Of a stretch of 64,000 nt of DNA, positions 53,043-63,062 are shown piece after piece. The translations under genes were made by a program, and so were the position numbers. Below the pieces are notes generated by a model. The model was given only the letters and a program-made list of their open reading frames with translations, did not search any database and was not told the DNA's origin. The stretch comes from Poriferisphaera corsica (lineage in GTDB: Bacteria > Planctomycetota > Phycisphaerae > Phycisphaerales > Phycisphaeraceae). Numbering within the stretch: position 1 is the stretch's first letter; the number at the start of each line of letters is the position of its first letter. Location of the stretch: positions 2,836,175-2,900,174 of the forward strand of contig NZ_CP036425.1 in the NCBI RefSeq assembly GCF_007747445.1, read 5' to 3'.

Positions 53043-53897
53043 GTGTCACAAATTAGTACCGCAGACAACCTATTTAAGCCGCCGCAAACGATTGTCATTC
53101 AGCCACGCAAGCGTCTATCCGTTCGGGATTTCACAGAGATGTGGCAATATCGAGATCTTTGCTGGACGCTGTCGATTCGTGACATACAGATCCGTTACAA
53201 ACAAACGCTTCTCGGAGCTGTTTGGGCGTTACTCCAACCGCTCGCCACCTCAGGTGTTGCCACCGTTGTGTTTGGCCATTTCCTTGGCCTCGCCTCCGGA
53301 TCACTCGCCGATTACTTCCTGCAAGTTTTCCCCGCAATGATCATCTGGAGCCTCTTCTCAGCCATCATCACAGCTACAAGTAATAGCCTTGTCAGCAATG
53401 CTGAAATGCTTCGCAAAGTCTATTTCCCACGTCTGATTATCCCACTCAGTTCCGCTGGCGCTCCCCTCCTTGATTTCCTCGTTGCATCATCCGTTGCAAT
53501 CGCATTCCTCACATTCACTACTCAAAGTATCTCCATCCATTTTCTCCTCATTCCCTTGATTGTTCTCTCGACACTGATTGCGGCATTCGGAATCGGCCTC
53601 TCGTTGGCAGCTCTTACTGTCGTTTACCGCGATTTTCGACTGGTTGTCCCTTTTATGGTTCAACTACTCTTCTTTGTGACACCCGTACTCTACGCCCTCC
53701 CCGTCACAGACAAATGGCTCCCCTACGCAAGCCTCAATCCGATGTTCGGCCCGATCACAACGCTCCGCGCCATACTCGAAGGCAATCCTTATTCCTTCAC
53801 ACCATGGGCTATTTCTCTCAGTATTTCCGCAACCACGCTTTCCTTCGGCATCTTTGTCTTCACACGCATCGAAAGAAAATTCGCTGACATTGTTTAA
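53043..53897 (+). CDS. wzm: ABC-2 type polysaccharide exporter, permease (Wzm-like)
   Basis: The product is 284 residues with about six membrane segments. The cytoplasmic entry helix is typical: LSVRDFTEMWQYRDLCWTLSIRDIQIRYKQTLLG (noted here as WQYRDLCWTLSIRDI and RYKQTLLGAVWALLQP). Later VNAEMLRKVYFPRLI-type text is present (SNAEMLRKVYFPRLIIPL), and the C-terminal half contains LNPMFGPITTLRAIL. The protein moves lipid-linked O-antigen or exopolysaccharide across the inner membrane, with the ATPase encoded next. The start is chosen as the GTG at 53043 with AGGG seven bases before; GTG 52968 or ATG 52995 would extend it by up to 25 residues. Confidence 0.88.
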   Translation: MSQISTADNLFKPPQTIVIQPRKRLSVRDFTEMWQYRDLCWTLSIRDIQIRYKQTLLGAVWALLQPLATSGVATVVFGHFLGLASGSLADYFLQVFPAMIIWSLFSAIITATSNSLVSNAEMLRKVYFPRLIIPLSSAGAPLLDFLVASSVAIAFLTFTTQSISIHFLLIPLIVLSTLIAAFGIGLSLAALTVVYRDFRLVVPFMVQLLFFVTPVLYALPVTDKWLPYASLNPMFGPITTLRAILEGNPYSFTPWAISLSISATTLSFGIFVFTRIERKFADIV

Positions 53898-53930
53898 TCA
53901 AACAACTCACCGTTGTTTCAAGGACTACAA

Positions 53931-55211
53931 ATGAGTGACCCGGTCATCCAAGTAAATAATCTCAGCAAGCTCTACAACCGTGGGCAGCAATCAACGATTC
54001 ACAAAAACTTCGTTGACACTTTCTCAAACCTCATCAATTTTCGTAACAGACAGAAAAACACGACCAACAAAAAAGAAAATCAATTCTGGGCTCTCGATAA
54101 CATCAATTTCTCCCTGGCTTCAGGCGAATGCCTCGGCATCATCGGCCACAACGGTGCAGGAAAATCAACACTACTGAAAATCCTCTCTCGCATCACCGCC
54201 CCAACGCAAGGTCGCATCGAAATCGCAGGGCGTGTCGCATCACTTCTCGAAGTAGGCACCGGGTTTCATCCCGAACTGACCGGCCGTGAAAACATCTTTC
54301 TGAACGGCACCGTCCTCGGTATGACCCGCTCAGAAGTCAAACGAAAACTCGATGAAATCATCGAATTTTCTGGTGTTGCAGAAGCACTCGATACGCCAGT
54401 TAAACGTTACTCTTCAGGAATGCGTGTACGTCTCGCTTTCGCTGTCGCAGCCCACCTCGATCCCGAAATTCTTATCGTCGATGAAGTCCTCGCCGTTGGC
54501 GACATGGACTTCCAAAAGAAATGTCTCGGTAAAATGCAGCAAGCATACAAAGAAGATCGCACCGTGCTCTTCGTCTCTCACAATCTCTCAGCAGTCCAAT
54601 CTCTATGCACCCGCTGTATCTGGCTCGACAATGGCCAAATTCGCGCGATGGGTGATACCGCAGATGTCATTGAACAATATCTCGCCACCGCTTCCGACCG
54701 ATCAAGTTGCGATACAAAGAACAATAAACGCTATTACGACAAACATGGCATCGATGCACGCATAACCCGAATTGAACCCAGTATGCAGCACAATGCTGGC
54801 TTCTACTACAAACAACCACTTTCATTCAAGATCCACATCGACGCGAAATCTCATCATTTTAATCAGCGTTTCCGTGCTTCCATTCACGATCTCTCAGGCG
54901 GCACCATAATCACAAACTTCTCTACCCCCAATATCTCCCTCACTCCCGAACGTGATAATGTCTTCACTCTCACCATCCATGAAGAAAACCTGGTCCCAGG
55001 TTCGTACAAACTTTCCCTCTCAATTGGGCAAGGTATGCAAGATCAAGCCCGCGCCGACCTCGACACAATCGTCGACGGCCCAACATTTGCCATACACCCG
55101 CTCTCTCAAAATGGTCAAACCCTACACAACTGGTCACGCAATCTAGGCCCCCTCACTCACAACAATGTTTCAGTCATCAACGCATATGTCCATGAAAACA
55201 AGGCCGCCTAG
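53931..55211 (+). CDS. wzt: ABC-2 type polysaccharide exporter, ATPase with C-terminal glycan-binding domain (Wzt-like)
   Basis: The 426-residue protein has an ATPase domain (residues 1-260) with Walker A GHNGAGKST, signature YSSGMRVRLAFAVA, Walker B ILIVDEVLAVGD and the switch His in VSHNLSAVQ. The last 160 residues form a beta-rich domain (PLSFKIHIDAK, FRASIHDLSGGTIITNF, VPGSYKLSLSIGQG) like the Wzt C-terminal domain that recognises the modified end of the glycan. That suggests a chain-end modification by other genes of the locus. The ATG at 53931 is preceded by AAGGACTACAA. It is 33 bp behind wzm. Confidence 0.92.
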   Translation: MSDPVIQVNNLSKLYNRGQQSTIHKNFVDTFSNLINFRNRQKNTTNKKENQFWALDNINFSLASGECLGIIGHNGAGKSTLLKILSRITAPTQGRIEIAGRVASLLEVGTGFHPELTGRENIFLNGTVLGMTRSEVKRKLDEIIEFSGVAEALDTPVKRYSSGMRVRLAFAVAAHLDPEILIVDEVLAVGDMDFQKKCLGKMQQAYKEDRTVLFVSHNLSAVQSLCTRCIWLDNGQIRAMGDTADVIEQYLATASDRSSCDTKNNKRYYDKHGIDARITRIEPSMQHNAGFYYKQPLSFKIHIDAKSHHFNQRFRASIHDLSGGTIITNFSTPNISLTPERDNVFTLTIHEENLVPGSYKLSLSIGQGMQDQARADLDTIVDGPTFAIHPLSQNGQTLHNWSRNLGPLTHNNVSVINAYVHENKAA

Positions 55212-55223
55212 TAAGGATCACAA

Positions 55224-56159
55224 ATGCATATGCCATCACATAACCACACACCACTCGTCACCGTCGTTATCCCGACATGGAATGATGACCAATATATTAG
55301 TGAAGCAATCCAAAGTATACTCAAACAAACATTCACCGACTTCGAACTCATCATCGCTAACGATGGTTCAACAGACAATACACCTGTCATCGCAGAAAAA
55401 TTTGCCAAGCAAGACGACCGCATCATCATCCTCAACAAGCCTCATTCCAATGGCTCTATCATTCGCAATCATGCACTCGAAATAACACGCGGCCAATTTA
55501 CCGCTGTTATGGATGCCGACGACTATTCGGATCACACTCGGCTTGAAAAACAAGTGAATTTTCTTCTCGAAAACCCAGATCATGTCGCCGTCGGCTCATG
55601 GTTCGTCCGTGTTGATCCTGAAGGTAATACTCTTGGCATGAAAATGCTTCCCGAAACACACGAAGAAATCGACAGCTTACATATTGAAGGCAACGCCGGT
55701 GCGATCGCACACAGCTCTCTGATGTATCGTACTGATGCCTTCCGAGATATCGGCGGTTATAGCGAACGCCCATGCGCAACCGACTACGATCTCGCTTTAA
55801 AACTAGCTGAAAAAGGCAGAATCGCAAACCTCCCAGAGGTTCTCTACTACTGGCGTCAACACCTGAAATCAACATCATCGAACAAAAGCATAGAGCAAGC
55901 TCGTTGTGCTTTTCAAGCATGGATCGATGCCCGCAATCGCCGCGATCTTCCCATCGATCATAATACTGCGGAACGATTAGGTGACGAAATCAAAACGATG
56001 AAGCCCGCCACCAAAGCCCAAATTCTTTCCCTCTGGTCGCGTTATGCACTTCACTATGGTGAGCTTCCCGTTGCACGCAAACATGCCATGCACGCTCTTG
56101 CCCGCAACCCATTTTGCCTGCAAAACTGGCGCATTTTCAAATGGTCACTCACGGGTTAA
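55224..56159 (+). CDS. Family 2 glycosyltransferase
   Basis: The 311-residue GT-A fold enzyme has VTVVIPTWNDDQYISEAIQSIL, the nucleotide-site Asp in FELIIANDGSTDNT, the metal motif AVMDADDYS and a later acceptor-region ATDYDLALKL. The C-terminus ends with a helical tail (ARKHAMHALARNPFCLQNW) that is repeated in the next gene product, so these two arose by tandem duplication. It probably adds a sugar to the exported glycan. Strong ribosome site AAGGATCACAA. The gene is 12 bp behind wzt, in one operon. Confidence 0.9.
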   Translation: MHMPSHNHTPLVTVVIPTWNDDQYISEAIQSILKQTFTDFELIIANDGSTDNTPVIAEKFAKQDDRIIILNKPHSNGSIIRNHALEITRGQFTAVMDADDYSDHTRLEKQVNFLLENPDHVAVGSWFVRVDPEGNTLGMKMLPETHEEIDSLHIEGNAGAIAHSSLMYRTDAFRDIGGYSERPCATDYDLALKLAEKGRIANLPEVLYYWRQHLKSTSSNKSIEQARCAFQAWIDARNRRDLPIDHNTAERLGDEIKTMKPATKAQILSLWSRYALHYGELPVARKHAMHALARNPFCLQNWRIFKWSLTG

Positions 56160-56172
56160 TCGGATTAAACAA

Positions 56173-57114
56173 ATGACGCAATACCTAACAAACAACACGA
56201 CAACTCACAGTCCTTTAATCTCCGTATTGATGCCCGTTTACAATGCGCAGGACTATCTTACTGAAGCCATCGAATCAATTCTCAATCAAACAAGCTCTGA
56301 TTTTGAGCTTATTTGTATCAACGATGGATCGACCGATGATTCTCTCTCCATCCTCAATGGCTACCAAAAATGTGATCCACGTATCATTGTTCTATCCCAG
56401 GAAAATCAAGGTGTTGTCGGCTCAAGAAACAATGCTCTAACTCATGCTAAGGGAGAGTTTATCGCACTTATGGACGCTGATGATCTCTGTGATCCGACAC
56501 GCTTCGAAAAGCAGATTGGTTTCCTCAAAGCCAATCCCGATCACGTTGCAGTCGGATCCTACCTCATCCGTTCTGACCCCTATGGTTCACCCGCTGGCAT
56601 GCAAAAACCGCCACTAAACCACGAAACGATCGAATCGGCACTCATCCAGGGCGACGGCTCCGCTATTACACAAGCCACAATGATGATCCGCACCCATGCT
56701 CTTAAAGCAATCAACGGCTGGTCACCAGAATACAACTTTGTAGAAGACCTAGATATGCAAATCCGCCTGAGTGAATTGGGCAAACTTGCAAATCTTCCAG
56801 AGGCGCTTTTTACTTATCGCCGCCACATGAACTCATTCTGCTTTCGCAACTATAAATCCATGACGACACAAATCGCAGACATCCTTAACCAAGCTTACAA
56901 GCGTAGAAATCTTGATAAGCAAGTAACACTGTATCAAGTTCGTCCAGACCTAAATCAGAAGCATAATCCTGCAGATATTTATCGCAACTGGGCATATCAC
57001 GCTATCGAGAACCGCAATCGTCTCATTGCCTGCAAACATGCTTTGAATGCCCTACGCCGCGACCCGTTTAACACTAAATCCTGGAAAGTAGCCTACTGCT
57101 CACTAAGCGCTTAA
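56173..57114 (+). CDS. Family 2 glycosyltransferase, paralogue of the preceding gene
   Basis: The 313-residue GT-A enzyme has ISVLMPVYNAQDYLTEAIESIL, the Asp in FELICINDGSTDDS, the metal motif ALMDADDLC, and the acceptor loop YNFVEDLDMQIRL. The C-terminal tail (ACKHALNALRRDPFNTKSW) matches the preceding gene. The start is the ATG at 56173, 13 bp after the previous stop; the open frame extends upstream into that gene but there is no reason to use it. No clear ribosome site, so translation may be coupled. Confidence 0.87.
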   Translation: MTQYLTNNTTTHSPLISVLMPVYNAQDYLTEAIESILNQTSSDFELICINDGSTDDSLSILNGYQKCDPRIIVLSQENQGVVGSRNNALTHAKGEFIALMDADDLCDPTRFEKQIGFLKANPDHVAVGSYLIRSDPYGSPAGMQKPPLNHETIESALIQGDGSAITQATMMIRTHALKAINGWSPEYNFVEDLDMQIRLSELGKLANLPEALFTYRRHMNSFCFRNYKSMTTQIADILNQAYKRRNLDKQVTLYQVRPDLNQKHNPADIYRNWAYHAIENRNRLIACKHALNALRRDPFNTKSWKVAYCSLSA

Positions 57115-57129
57115 TAGGTTAAGAAGAAT

Positions 57130-57897
57130 ATGTCGTTCCACACGATCAAACAAAAATACTGGACCATGCTTAACAAAATTGAGCAGCGTCGGCATCCCTA
57201 CGAGACGGTTTTATCTCCCCACGATTGGCAATCCGCTATCGATAGCCTTCTCCCACACAACACGCCAATCACACTTGTAGACGGCGGTGCCCACGACGGC
57301 ATCTTTGCCAAGCAATACGCACAGAATTTCTCCAACATACACATTCATGCCTTCGAGCCCAATACGGAACTTGCTGGCAAACTCAGCGGCAATCTCTCAG
57401 GTATTCCGCACACCATCAATCATACTGCACTCGGCAACACCGTTGGCTCAACCACATTCAATATTGGCGATTCACCCATGACATCATCCGTCCTAAACTC
57501 CAATCAGAACGGTCGACAGTTTTATCACGATGTCATCAATCCCAAAGAATCTCGCACCATCCCCATCACCACACTCGATCACTACGCAAAAAAACACAAT
57601 ATCCAGCACATCCACATTCTCAAGCTTGACCTTCAAGGCTACGAGCTTCACGCACTCCAAGGCGCGGAAAAACTCCTCAAAAACAAGCAGATTTCATGCA
57701 TTTTCACAGAAATCAACTTCATGCCCTTCTATGATGGCTCCGCTCTTTTCTCTGACCTCGATCAATATCTTCGTCCACTTGGATATCAATTACATAATCT
57801 CTACAACCTCGCAACACGCAATCACAACAATCAACTTAGCGGCGGCGACGCACTTTTTATCACCGAACAATTACAACAACAAACTATCGCAGCATAA
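57130..57897 (+). CDS. FkbM-family SAM-dependent methyltransferase
   Basis: The 255-residue protein has a SAM-binding Rossmann fold: ITLVDGGAHDGIFAKQYAQ, then HIHAFEPNTELAGKL, and the FkbM-type stretch TIPITTLDHYAKKHNIQHIHILKLDLQGYELHALQGA (noted here as HILKLDLQGYELHAL). FkbM proteins O-methylate sugars or polyketides. In this locus it may methylate the chain end recognised by the Wzt C-domain, which is an inference from position. An AAGAAG ribosome site precedes the ATG. Confidence 0.88.
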   Translation: MSFHTIKQKYWTMLNKIEQRRHPYETVLSPHDWQSAIDSLLPHNTPITLVDGGAHDGIFAKQYAQNFSNIHIHAFEPNTELAGKLSGNLSGIPHTINHTALGNTVGSTTFNIGDSPMTSSVLNSNQNGRQFYHDVINPKESRTIPITTLDHYAKKHNIQHIHILKLDLQGYELHALQGAEKLLKNKQISCIFTEINFMPFYDGSALFSDLDQYLRPLGYQLHNLYNLATRNHNNQLSGGDALFITEQLQQQTIAA

Positions 57898-57907
57898 TTG
57901 GCTTTAC

Positions 57908-58786
57908 ATGATGAACACTAAAAAATATCCAATCACAGCCATCATCATCTACCGCAACGAGAAGCATTTGCTCACCAACTGCCTCGAAGCACTCCATTGG
58001 TGCGATGAAATCATCACTATCGACATGCAATCGACCGATGGCTCCAATGTCGTTGCGAACAAATATGCAAACCGCCAATTCGAGGTAGACCCCTACCCTA
58101 TCGCCGAACCTACGCGCGTCGAAGCTGCTAAACACGCAAAAAACGATTGGATTTTCTTTGTTGATCCCGACGAGATTATCCCTCCAGATCTTTCAGAAGA
58201 TATCATCGATGCAATCGAAACCAGCCCACAAGTTGGTGTTATTCAAATTCCGATCCGCTTCTACTTCAAGCGCAGAATGCTTACCGGCACTGTCTGGGGC
58301 ACATCAACTCACGTCTCCAAAATCGCCAACCGCAAGCGTGCAAACATACTCCCGCTCTGTAACCGCCTCATGGAACCACGCGAAAACTACGAAAATTATC
58401 GCATCCCTCATCGTCCACTCAACCACATGATCCACCTTTGGTCCGATTCATATCGCGATCTTTGCCACAAACACTTCGTACGATACCCACATCTTGAAGC
58501 GAAGGCCAAAGTCACTCGAGGCGAATCTTTCTCATTGTCACGCGGATTTATAGAGCCATTCAACGAACTTAAAATATGCCTTCGTGATTTCGACGGCTGG
58601 CGTCTTGGCCCACGTGGATTCGCACTATCCATTATTTATTTCATCTACACCATTGCGTCAATTTGGCTCATGCTCAGATATCAGGGTAAAGTCACCCCCA
58701 ACGACACCCAATCGCATCACTCCTCACCACAGCTTCGCGAAGTTAACCCCGCAACCAAATCTTCCCACGCAAGGAGCGCAGCATGA
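57908..58786 (+). CDS. Family 2 glycosyltransferase, WaaE/KdtX-like
   Basis: The 292-residue product opens YPITAIIIYRNEKHLLTNCLEALHWCDEIITIDMQSTDGS, here noted as IIIYRNEKHLLTNCLEAL and IDMQSTDGS. That is the pattern of the WaaE/KdtX-type branch of family 2. The metal motif is FFVDPDEIIPPDL. It has a hydrophobic C-terminal segment (FALSIIYFIYTIASIWLML), a membrane anchor. The open frame extends upstream over the FkbM gene in another frame; the ATG at 57908 is used (a second ATG follows at once). The stop overlaps the next start by four bases. Confidence 0.87.
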   Translation: MMNTKKYPITAIIIYRNEKHLLTNCLEALHWCDEIITIDMQSTDGSNVVANKYANRQFEVDPYPIAEPTRVEAAKHAKNDWIFFVDPDEIIPPDLSEDIIDAIETSPQVGVIQIPIRFYFKRRMLTGTVWGTSTHVSKIANRKRANILPLCNRLMEPRENYENYRIPHRPLNHMIHLWSDSYRDLCHKHFVRYPHLEAKAKVTRGESFSLSRGFIEPFNELKICLRDFDGWRLGPRGFALSIIYFIYTIASIWLMLRYQGKVTPNDTQSHHSSPQLREVNPATKSSHARSAA

Positions 58787-59661
58787 GCACCCACAGCCTC
58801 CCGCGCATCACGGTCATCACCCCATCATTTAATCAAGCTATTTTCCTTGAACGTACCATCCGTTCTGTATTGGATCAGAACTACCCTAATCTTCAATACG
58901 GCATCGTCGACGGCGGCTCAACGGATGGGTCTGCAGCCATCATCGAGAAATATCAAGATCAACTCGACTTCGCAATCATTGAATCCGACAACGGCCAAGT
59001 CGACGCGATCAACAAAGGCTTACGTCGCGCTAACGGCGACATTCTCTGTTACCTCAACTCTGACGATACATTCCTTCCCGGTTCACTCTTCTCAATCGCC
59101 AACTATTTCATAGAAAACTCAACCTGCAATTGGCTCATTGGTAATTGCGTTGAAATCGACGCTGACGATAAGCCGCTTCGCCGTCTCAACACAACCCCCG
59201 TCAACACACTCGCCCATGCGTTGATTAGATCCCAGCGTCTTGAAATCCCTCAACCCGCTATCTTTTGGCGTAAATCACTCACCGATCAACTCGGACTCTT
59301 TGACGAATCATACAACTTCGCATTCGACTACGATCTCTGGTGCCGTTTCCTCGCCGCAGGCCAAACACTTCACAAAATCAATGTCGACCTCGCCACTTAT
59401 CGCCTCCACGATCAATCTAAAACCTGTTCACTCCAGATTGGCTTCATCGAAAATCATCTCCGTATCGAAAAGCATCACGCACATCTCTTGCAACTCAAGG
59501 ATCGTGTAAAGCTCTCTCGCTTTTTAGGTTACCGCCATCGCCAGTATGCACTTCTCCAAACGACAGGCCGCCCATGGAAGCATATCCTCACACATCCATG
59601 GTGGCTCGCCTCGCAGCAAATTTGGAGCCGTCTTCTCTCACCATTGCCACAAACCACTTAG
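58783..59661 (+). CDS. Family 2 glycosyltransferase
   Basis: The 292-residue GT-A enzyme opens ITVITPSFNQAIFLERTIRSVL, with YGIVDGGSTDGS, the metal-region LCYLNSDDTFLPGSLF, and the acceptor loop FAFDYDLWCRFLAAG. It is close to the gene at 59968 (same opening and the WLAS stretch near the C-terminus). It has AAGGAG before its ATG, which overlaps the previous stop. Probably part of the same glycan assembly line. Confidence 0.9.
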   Translation: MSTHSLPRITVITPSFNQAIFLERTIRSVLDQNYPNLQYGIVDGGSTDGSAAIIEKYQDQLDFAIIESDNGQVDAINKGLRRANGDILCYLNSDDTFLPGSLFSIANYFIENSTCNWLIGNCVEIDADDKPLRRLNTTPVNTLAHALIRSQRLEIPQPAIFWRKSLTDQLGLFDESYNFAFDYDLWCRFLAAGQTLHKINVDLATYRLHDQSKTCSLQIGFIENHLRIEKHHAHLLQLKDRVKLSRFLGYRHRQYALLQTTGRPWKHILTHPWWLASQQIWSRLLSPLPQTT

Positions 59662-59967
59662 TAACGTCCCAATAACCAACCCACCCTTACGTACGTCCAG
59701 ATAAATTCTCCTCTGCCCTATCGATCACTCACGATAACAATACTGCTATCCACCTTATTATTGTGACCCTGAAAAAACTTGACGTTTGTAACGATTATTT
59801 CGATTGCAACGTTAACTCTCCCACATCCTGCGCCGATATAACCTGTGAAGACGCAAACGATATGGCCTGTTTCTACCAACACCATATCACAACAAAAGAG
59901 GCTCAGTTCATTCCATCAATTCTGCTTATCAATCACATCGCGTAGTTTCATGTGAGGGAAACGAACC
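59662..59967. other. Intergenic region within the glycosyltransferase cluster
   Basis: About 306 bp. A 60-codon open frame (59763-59945) has Cys-rich content but no ribosome site or known domain, and I do not call it. The gap may hold a promoter for the last glycosyltransferase gene. Confidence 0.4.
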
Positions 59968-60891
59968 ATGAATAATCACAACGACAATCAACCACGCATC
60001 ACCATTATCACACCATCCTTCAATCAAGCTCAATACCTCGAACGCTCCATCTGCTCGGTTATCGATCAAGGCTATGAAAACCTCGAATACTTCGTCATAG
60101 ACGGTGGATCGACTGACGGATCGCAAACCATCATCGATTTTTATAAAGATGACATCACCTGGTCAGCCTCGTACCAGAACCTCAACGCCGCACAAGCCAT
60201 CAATAAAGCCTACGAAAAAGCCACAGGCGACATCATCGCCATCCTCTCCTCAGACGACATCTACCTCCCGGGTACTCTTCAAGACATCGCACACAAATTC
60301 ACCAAGAACCCCGACATCGCATGGCTTACAGGCAACATCCGCCGTATCGACAATCACGACAATAATCTCGGCAAATTCACTGCCACCATGCCCGATGACT
60401 TCGCCGCATTCCTAATCCAAGATACAAGCTATACCAGCGGAGCCGCCACTTTCTTCCGCACCTCACTCCTGAAGAAACGCCAACAACTCCTCGATTCCTC
60501 ACTCAACTATGCACACGAATTCGATCTCGCCTGCTACTGTATTGATCAAGGTCACCTCCCCTATATCTTCAAGAAAACCCTCACCGCTAAACGCGAACAC
60601 CCACTCAGCAAATCTTCAACCTACACGCTCAAACGTGGCGAAGAATTCGTCACTGTCTGCGAACGATATATCGACGACCTCCCCATCTCCGATCGCTATA
60701 ACGTTTGGCATAATTGCCAGCAACGACGAAAAATTTTCGACCTTGCCAACCTCGAATCTCAAACCTCACAGACACGCTCATTCCTCTGGAAGCAGCTCCT
60801 ACAACGACCATCTTGGCTCGCTAGCGACAACTACCGCCAATCACTCCTCAACGATATCACTCAATCCGCTCCACTACGAAATGCAGCATAA
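59968..60891 (+). CDS. Family 2 glycosyltransferase
   Basis: The 307-residue GT-A enzyme opens ITIITPSFNQAQYLERSICSVI, with YFVIDGGSTDGSQTI, the metal motif AILSSDDIYLPGTL and a cysteine-containing acceptor loop HEFDLACYCIDQ. It is a paralogue of the gene at 58783. A GAGGG-type ribosome site precedes the ATG. It is the last gene of the locus and ends shortly before a bidirectional terminator. Confidence 0.9.
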   Translation: MNNHNDNQPRITIITPSFNQAQYLERSICSVIDQGYENLEYFVIDGGSTDGSQTIIDFYKDDITWSASYQNLNAAQAINKAYEKATGDIIAILSSDDIYLPGTLQDIAHKFTKNPDIAWLTGNIRRIDNHDNNLGKFTATMPDDFAAFLIQDTSYTSGAATFFRTSLLKKRQQLLDSSLNYAHEFDLACYCIDQGHLPYIFKKTLTAKREHPLSKSSTYTLKRGEEFVTVCERYIDDLPISDRYNVWHNCQQRRKIFDLANLESQTSQTRSFLWKQLLQRPSWLASDNYRQSLLNDITQSAPLRNAA

Positions 60892-60960
60892 GCCTCTCTC
60901 TCCTACCAACGTTTATGCAAAACACACAACGTCTCCAAACACAAAACACAATCCTCACAG

Positions 60961-60988
60961 AAAAAGCTGCCATTTTTGGCAGCTTTTT
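60961..60988. terminator. Bidirectional terminator between the glycan locus and rpoD
   Basis: Stem AAAAAGCTGCCA/TGGCAGCTTTTT with a TTTT loop; T-tracts in both directions. Confidence 0.92.
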
Positions 60989-61015
60989 CATTATCTTTAA
61001 TCGTCTAATACTTGA

Positions 61016-62833
61016 TTAGTTCAAGATTTCTTCACTCGTCCCGTCAAGGAAACCAGCCAGTTTTCTTGCTCGAACCGGGTGCTGTAATTTCCGGATGGCT
61101 TTCGCTTCAACCTGACGCACACGTTCACGCGTCACCTTGAAGATACGGCCAACCTCTTCCAACGTATACGTATAACCGTCACCAATACCATACCGCAGCT
61201 TAATAATCTCACGCTCACGATACGTCAACGTCTTCAAAACCTGTTCAATTCGGTTCCGCAGCATCTCGCTCGTCGCGCTATCCGTCGGGCTTGTTGCCGA
61301 TTCATCCTCAATGAAATCACCGAAGTACGAATCTTCACTCTCACCAACAGGCCGGTCCAAACTGATCGGGTGACGTGAAATTTTCATCACACGACGCGCC
61401 TCGCTCACAGGCATCTTTGCTGCTTCCGCAATCTCTTCGATCGTCGGCTCGCGCCCAAGATCCTGCAGCAAGTTCTTCGCAATATTACGCAGCTTGCTCA
61501 TCGTTTCAATCATGTGCACCGGAATACGAATCGTTCTTGCATGATCCGCAATCGCACGCGTAATCGCCTGACGAATCCACCACGTTGCGTACGTCGAGAA
61601 CTTGTAGCCACGCTTATATTCATACTTATCAACCGCACGCATCAACCCCGTATTGCCTTCCTGAATAATATCCAAGAAGCTCAAACCGCGATTACGATAC
61701 TTCTTCGCGATCGACACAACCAACCTTAAGTTACCACCTGACAAATCACGTTTCGCCGACTCATATTCATCGAATACAGTCGTAACATCCTTCACACGTG
61801 ACGCCAATTCATCCGAGTCTTCCAGAACTAATGATCGCAAGCCAACCAATTCCTCACGCATCACCATCACATCTTCTGGATCATAGCGATCTGGGAATTT
61901 CTCAGCATTATCCGTTCGCTTCTCAAGATCTTTCATCTTATTTGAGATCGAACGCAGCTTTTTAAGCAGCGGCTGAACCTTCGACGTACGCAATGACAAT
62001 TCTTCAATCAACGTCACGATCTTACGTCTTCTCACACGGATACGGTTGATCATCTTAACCGCTTCCGCCTTCTTCACGCCGCCCTCTTCCATCTTGTCCC
62101 AATCATTGCGATTCATATCCAGTAACCGCTTGATTGTTTTCAGATTCACCGGGATACGTGCAGCGATCTTGCTCTTCGCATCTTCCTCAGCCGTCGAGAT
62201 CTTCATCGTACGGTCAAAAGGCAGTTCGCCTTCATCAACCATCTCCAGAATCTCAATCACTTGGCTAATCGCATAATCATTCTCAAGCACTTTTCGCCTG
62301 AAAATCATCCGAGTCGTTTCAATCTTCTTCGCCAAACGAATCTCTTCGTCGCGAGTCAGCAAACTGATCTCACCCATCTGCGTCAAATACATACGCACCG
62401 GGTCATCAATCCGCCTGTGACCTGATTCATTCAAAGCCACAGCCAACTCATGTCGCATCTGCTCTTGCGTCAGCAGATCCGTACCACCACTACTCTCTTC
62501 CTCTGTTTCCTCATCGGAAACTTCTTCTTCATCATCCACCGCCGCTTGTTCATCGTCGACCGGGATCTCTTCCACAGCCGCCTTCTTATTATCAGGAGCC
62601 GCATCGGCCTCCTCGATTACGTCCACTTTCTTCTTTGGCTTGAACTTCTCAGGAACCTGCAGGTTGTTGTATAAACCAACACCATCAAGCTCCATCACTG
62701 ATAGTAAGCCTTCAACTTTCACCGGATCAACATACTCGTCCGGCAACAAGGCGTTCATCTGATCAAACGTGATAAAACCACGCTCGCGACCAAAACCTAA
62801 CAATTCTTCTACCGCAGGATGCAACACGTCCAT
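61016..62833 (-). CDS. rpoD: RNA polymerase primary sigma factor RpoD (sigma-70)
   Basis: The product is about 605 residues. It has region 1.1 at the N-terminus ([19 protein letters not shown]), an acidic stretch (residues 75-125), region 1.2 ([21 protein letters not shown]), the sigma-70 non-essential region, regions 2.1-2.4 ([26 protein letters not shown] and the -10 reading [15 protein letters not shown]), region 3, and region 4.2 ([17 protein letters not shown]). It directs RNA polymerase to housekeeping promoters such as those seen in this window. The start is the ATG at 62833; the longer frame adds 22 residues unlike the family. dnaG lies directly upstream on the same strand. Confidence 0.96.
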   Translation of the reverse strand: MDVLHPAVEELLGFGRERGFITFDQMNALLPDEYVDPVKVEGLLSVMELDGVGLYNNLQVPEKFKPKKKVDVIEEADAAPDNKKAAVEEIPVDDEQAAVDDEEEVSDEETEEESSGGTDLLTQEQMRHELAVALNESGHRRIDDPVRMYLTQMGEISLLTRDEEIRLAKKIETTRMIFRRKVLENDYAISQVIEILEMVDEGELPFDRTMKISTAEEDAKSKIAARIPVNLKTIKRLLDMNRNDWDKMEEGGVKKAEAVKMINRIRVRRRKIVTLIEELSLRTSKVQPLLKKLRSISNKMKDLEKRTDNAEKFPDRYDPEDVMVMREELVGLRSLVLEDSDELASRVKDVTTVFDEYESAKRDLSGGNLRLVVSIAKKYRNRGLSFLDIIQEGNTGLMRAVDKYEYKRGYKFSTYATWWIRQAITRAIADHARTIRIPVHMIETMSKLRNIAKNLLQDLGREPTIEEIAEAAKMPVSEARRVMKISRHPISLDRPVGESEDSYFGDFIEDESATSPTDSATSEMLRNRIEQVLKTLTYREREIIKLRYGIGDGYTYTLEEVGRIFKVTRERVRQVEAKAIRKLQHPVRARKLAGFLDGTSEEILN

Positions 62834-63062
62834 CAAGCTGCTACCTACCTCTCTTTTATAGTTCACTCGCGCCCAGCTTTCGCCAGACAGCCATTTCACT
62901 CGATGCTAACCGTCCGATGCTTCAGCCCAATCTATCCATCCGTTAGATCTCTAACAGACATCAGAACCAGACCTAGACCACACACACTCGTCCTGAATGT
63001 GCGCCCGCAACGCCGCGGGCCTTGTCTTTCTCATCACTAATACCCATCGGGTATCAGCCTCA

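Noticed and set aside
57530-57907. N-terminal extension of the glycosyltransferase at 57908
   Set aside because: It overlaps the FkbM gene in another frame; the family's N-terminus begins just after the ATG at 57908.
59763-59945. A 60-codon Cys-containing open frame between glycosyltransferase genes
   Set aside because: No ribosome site, no known domain, and codon use unlike the neighbours.
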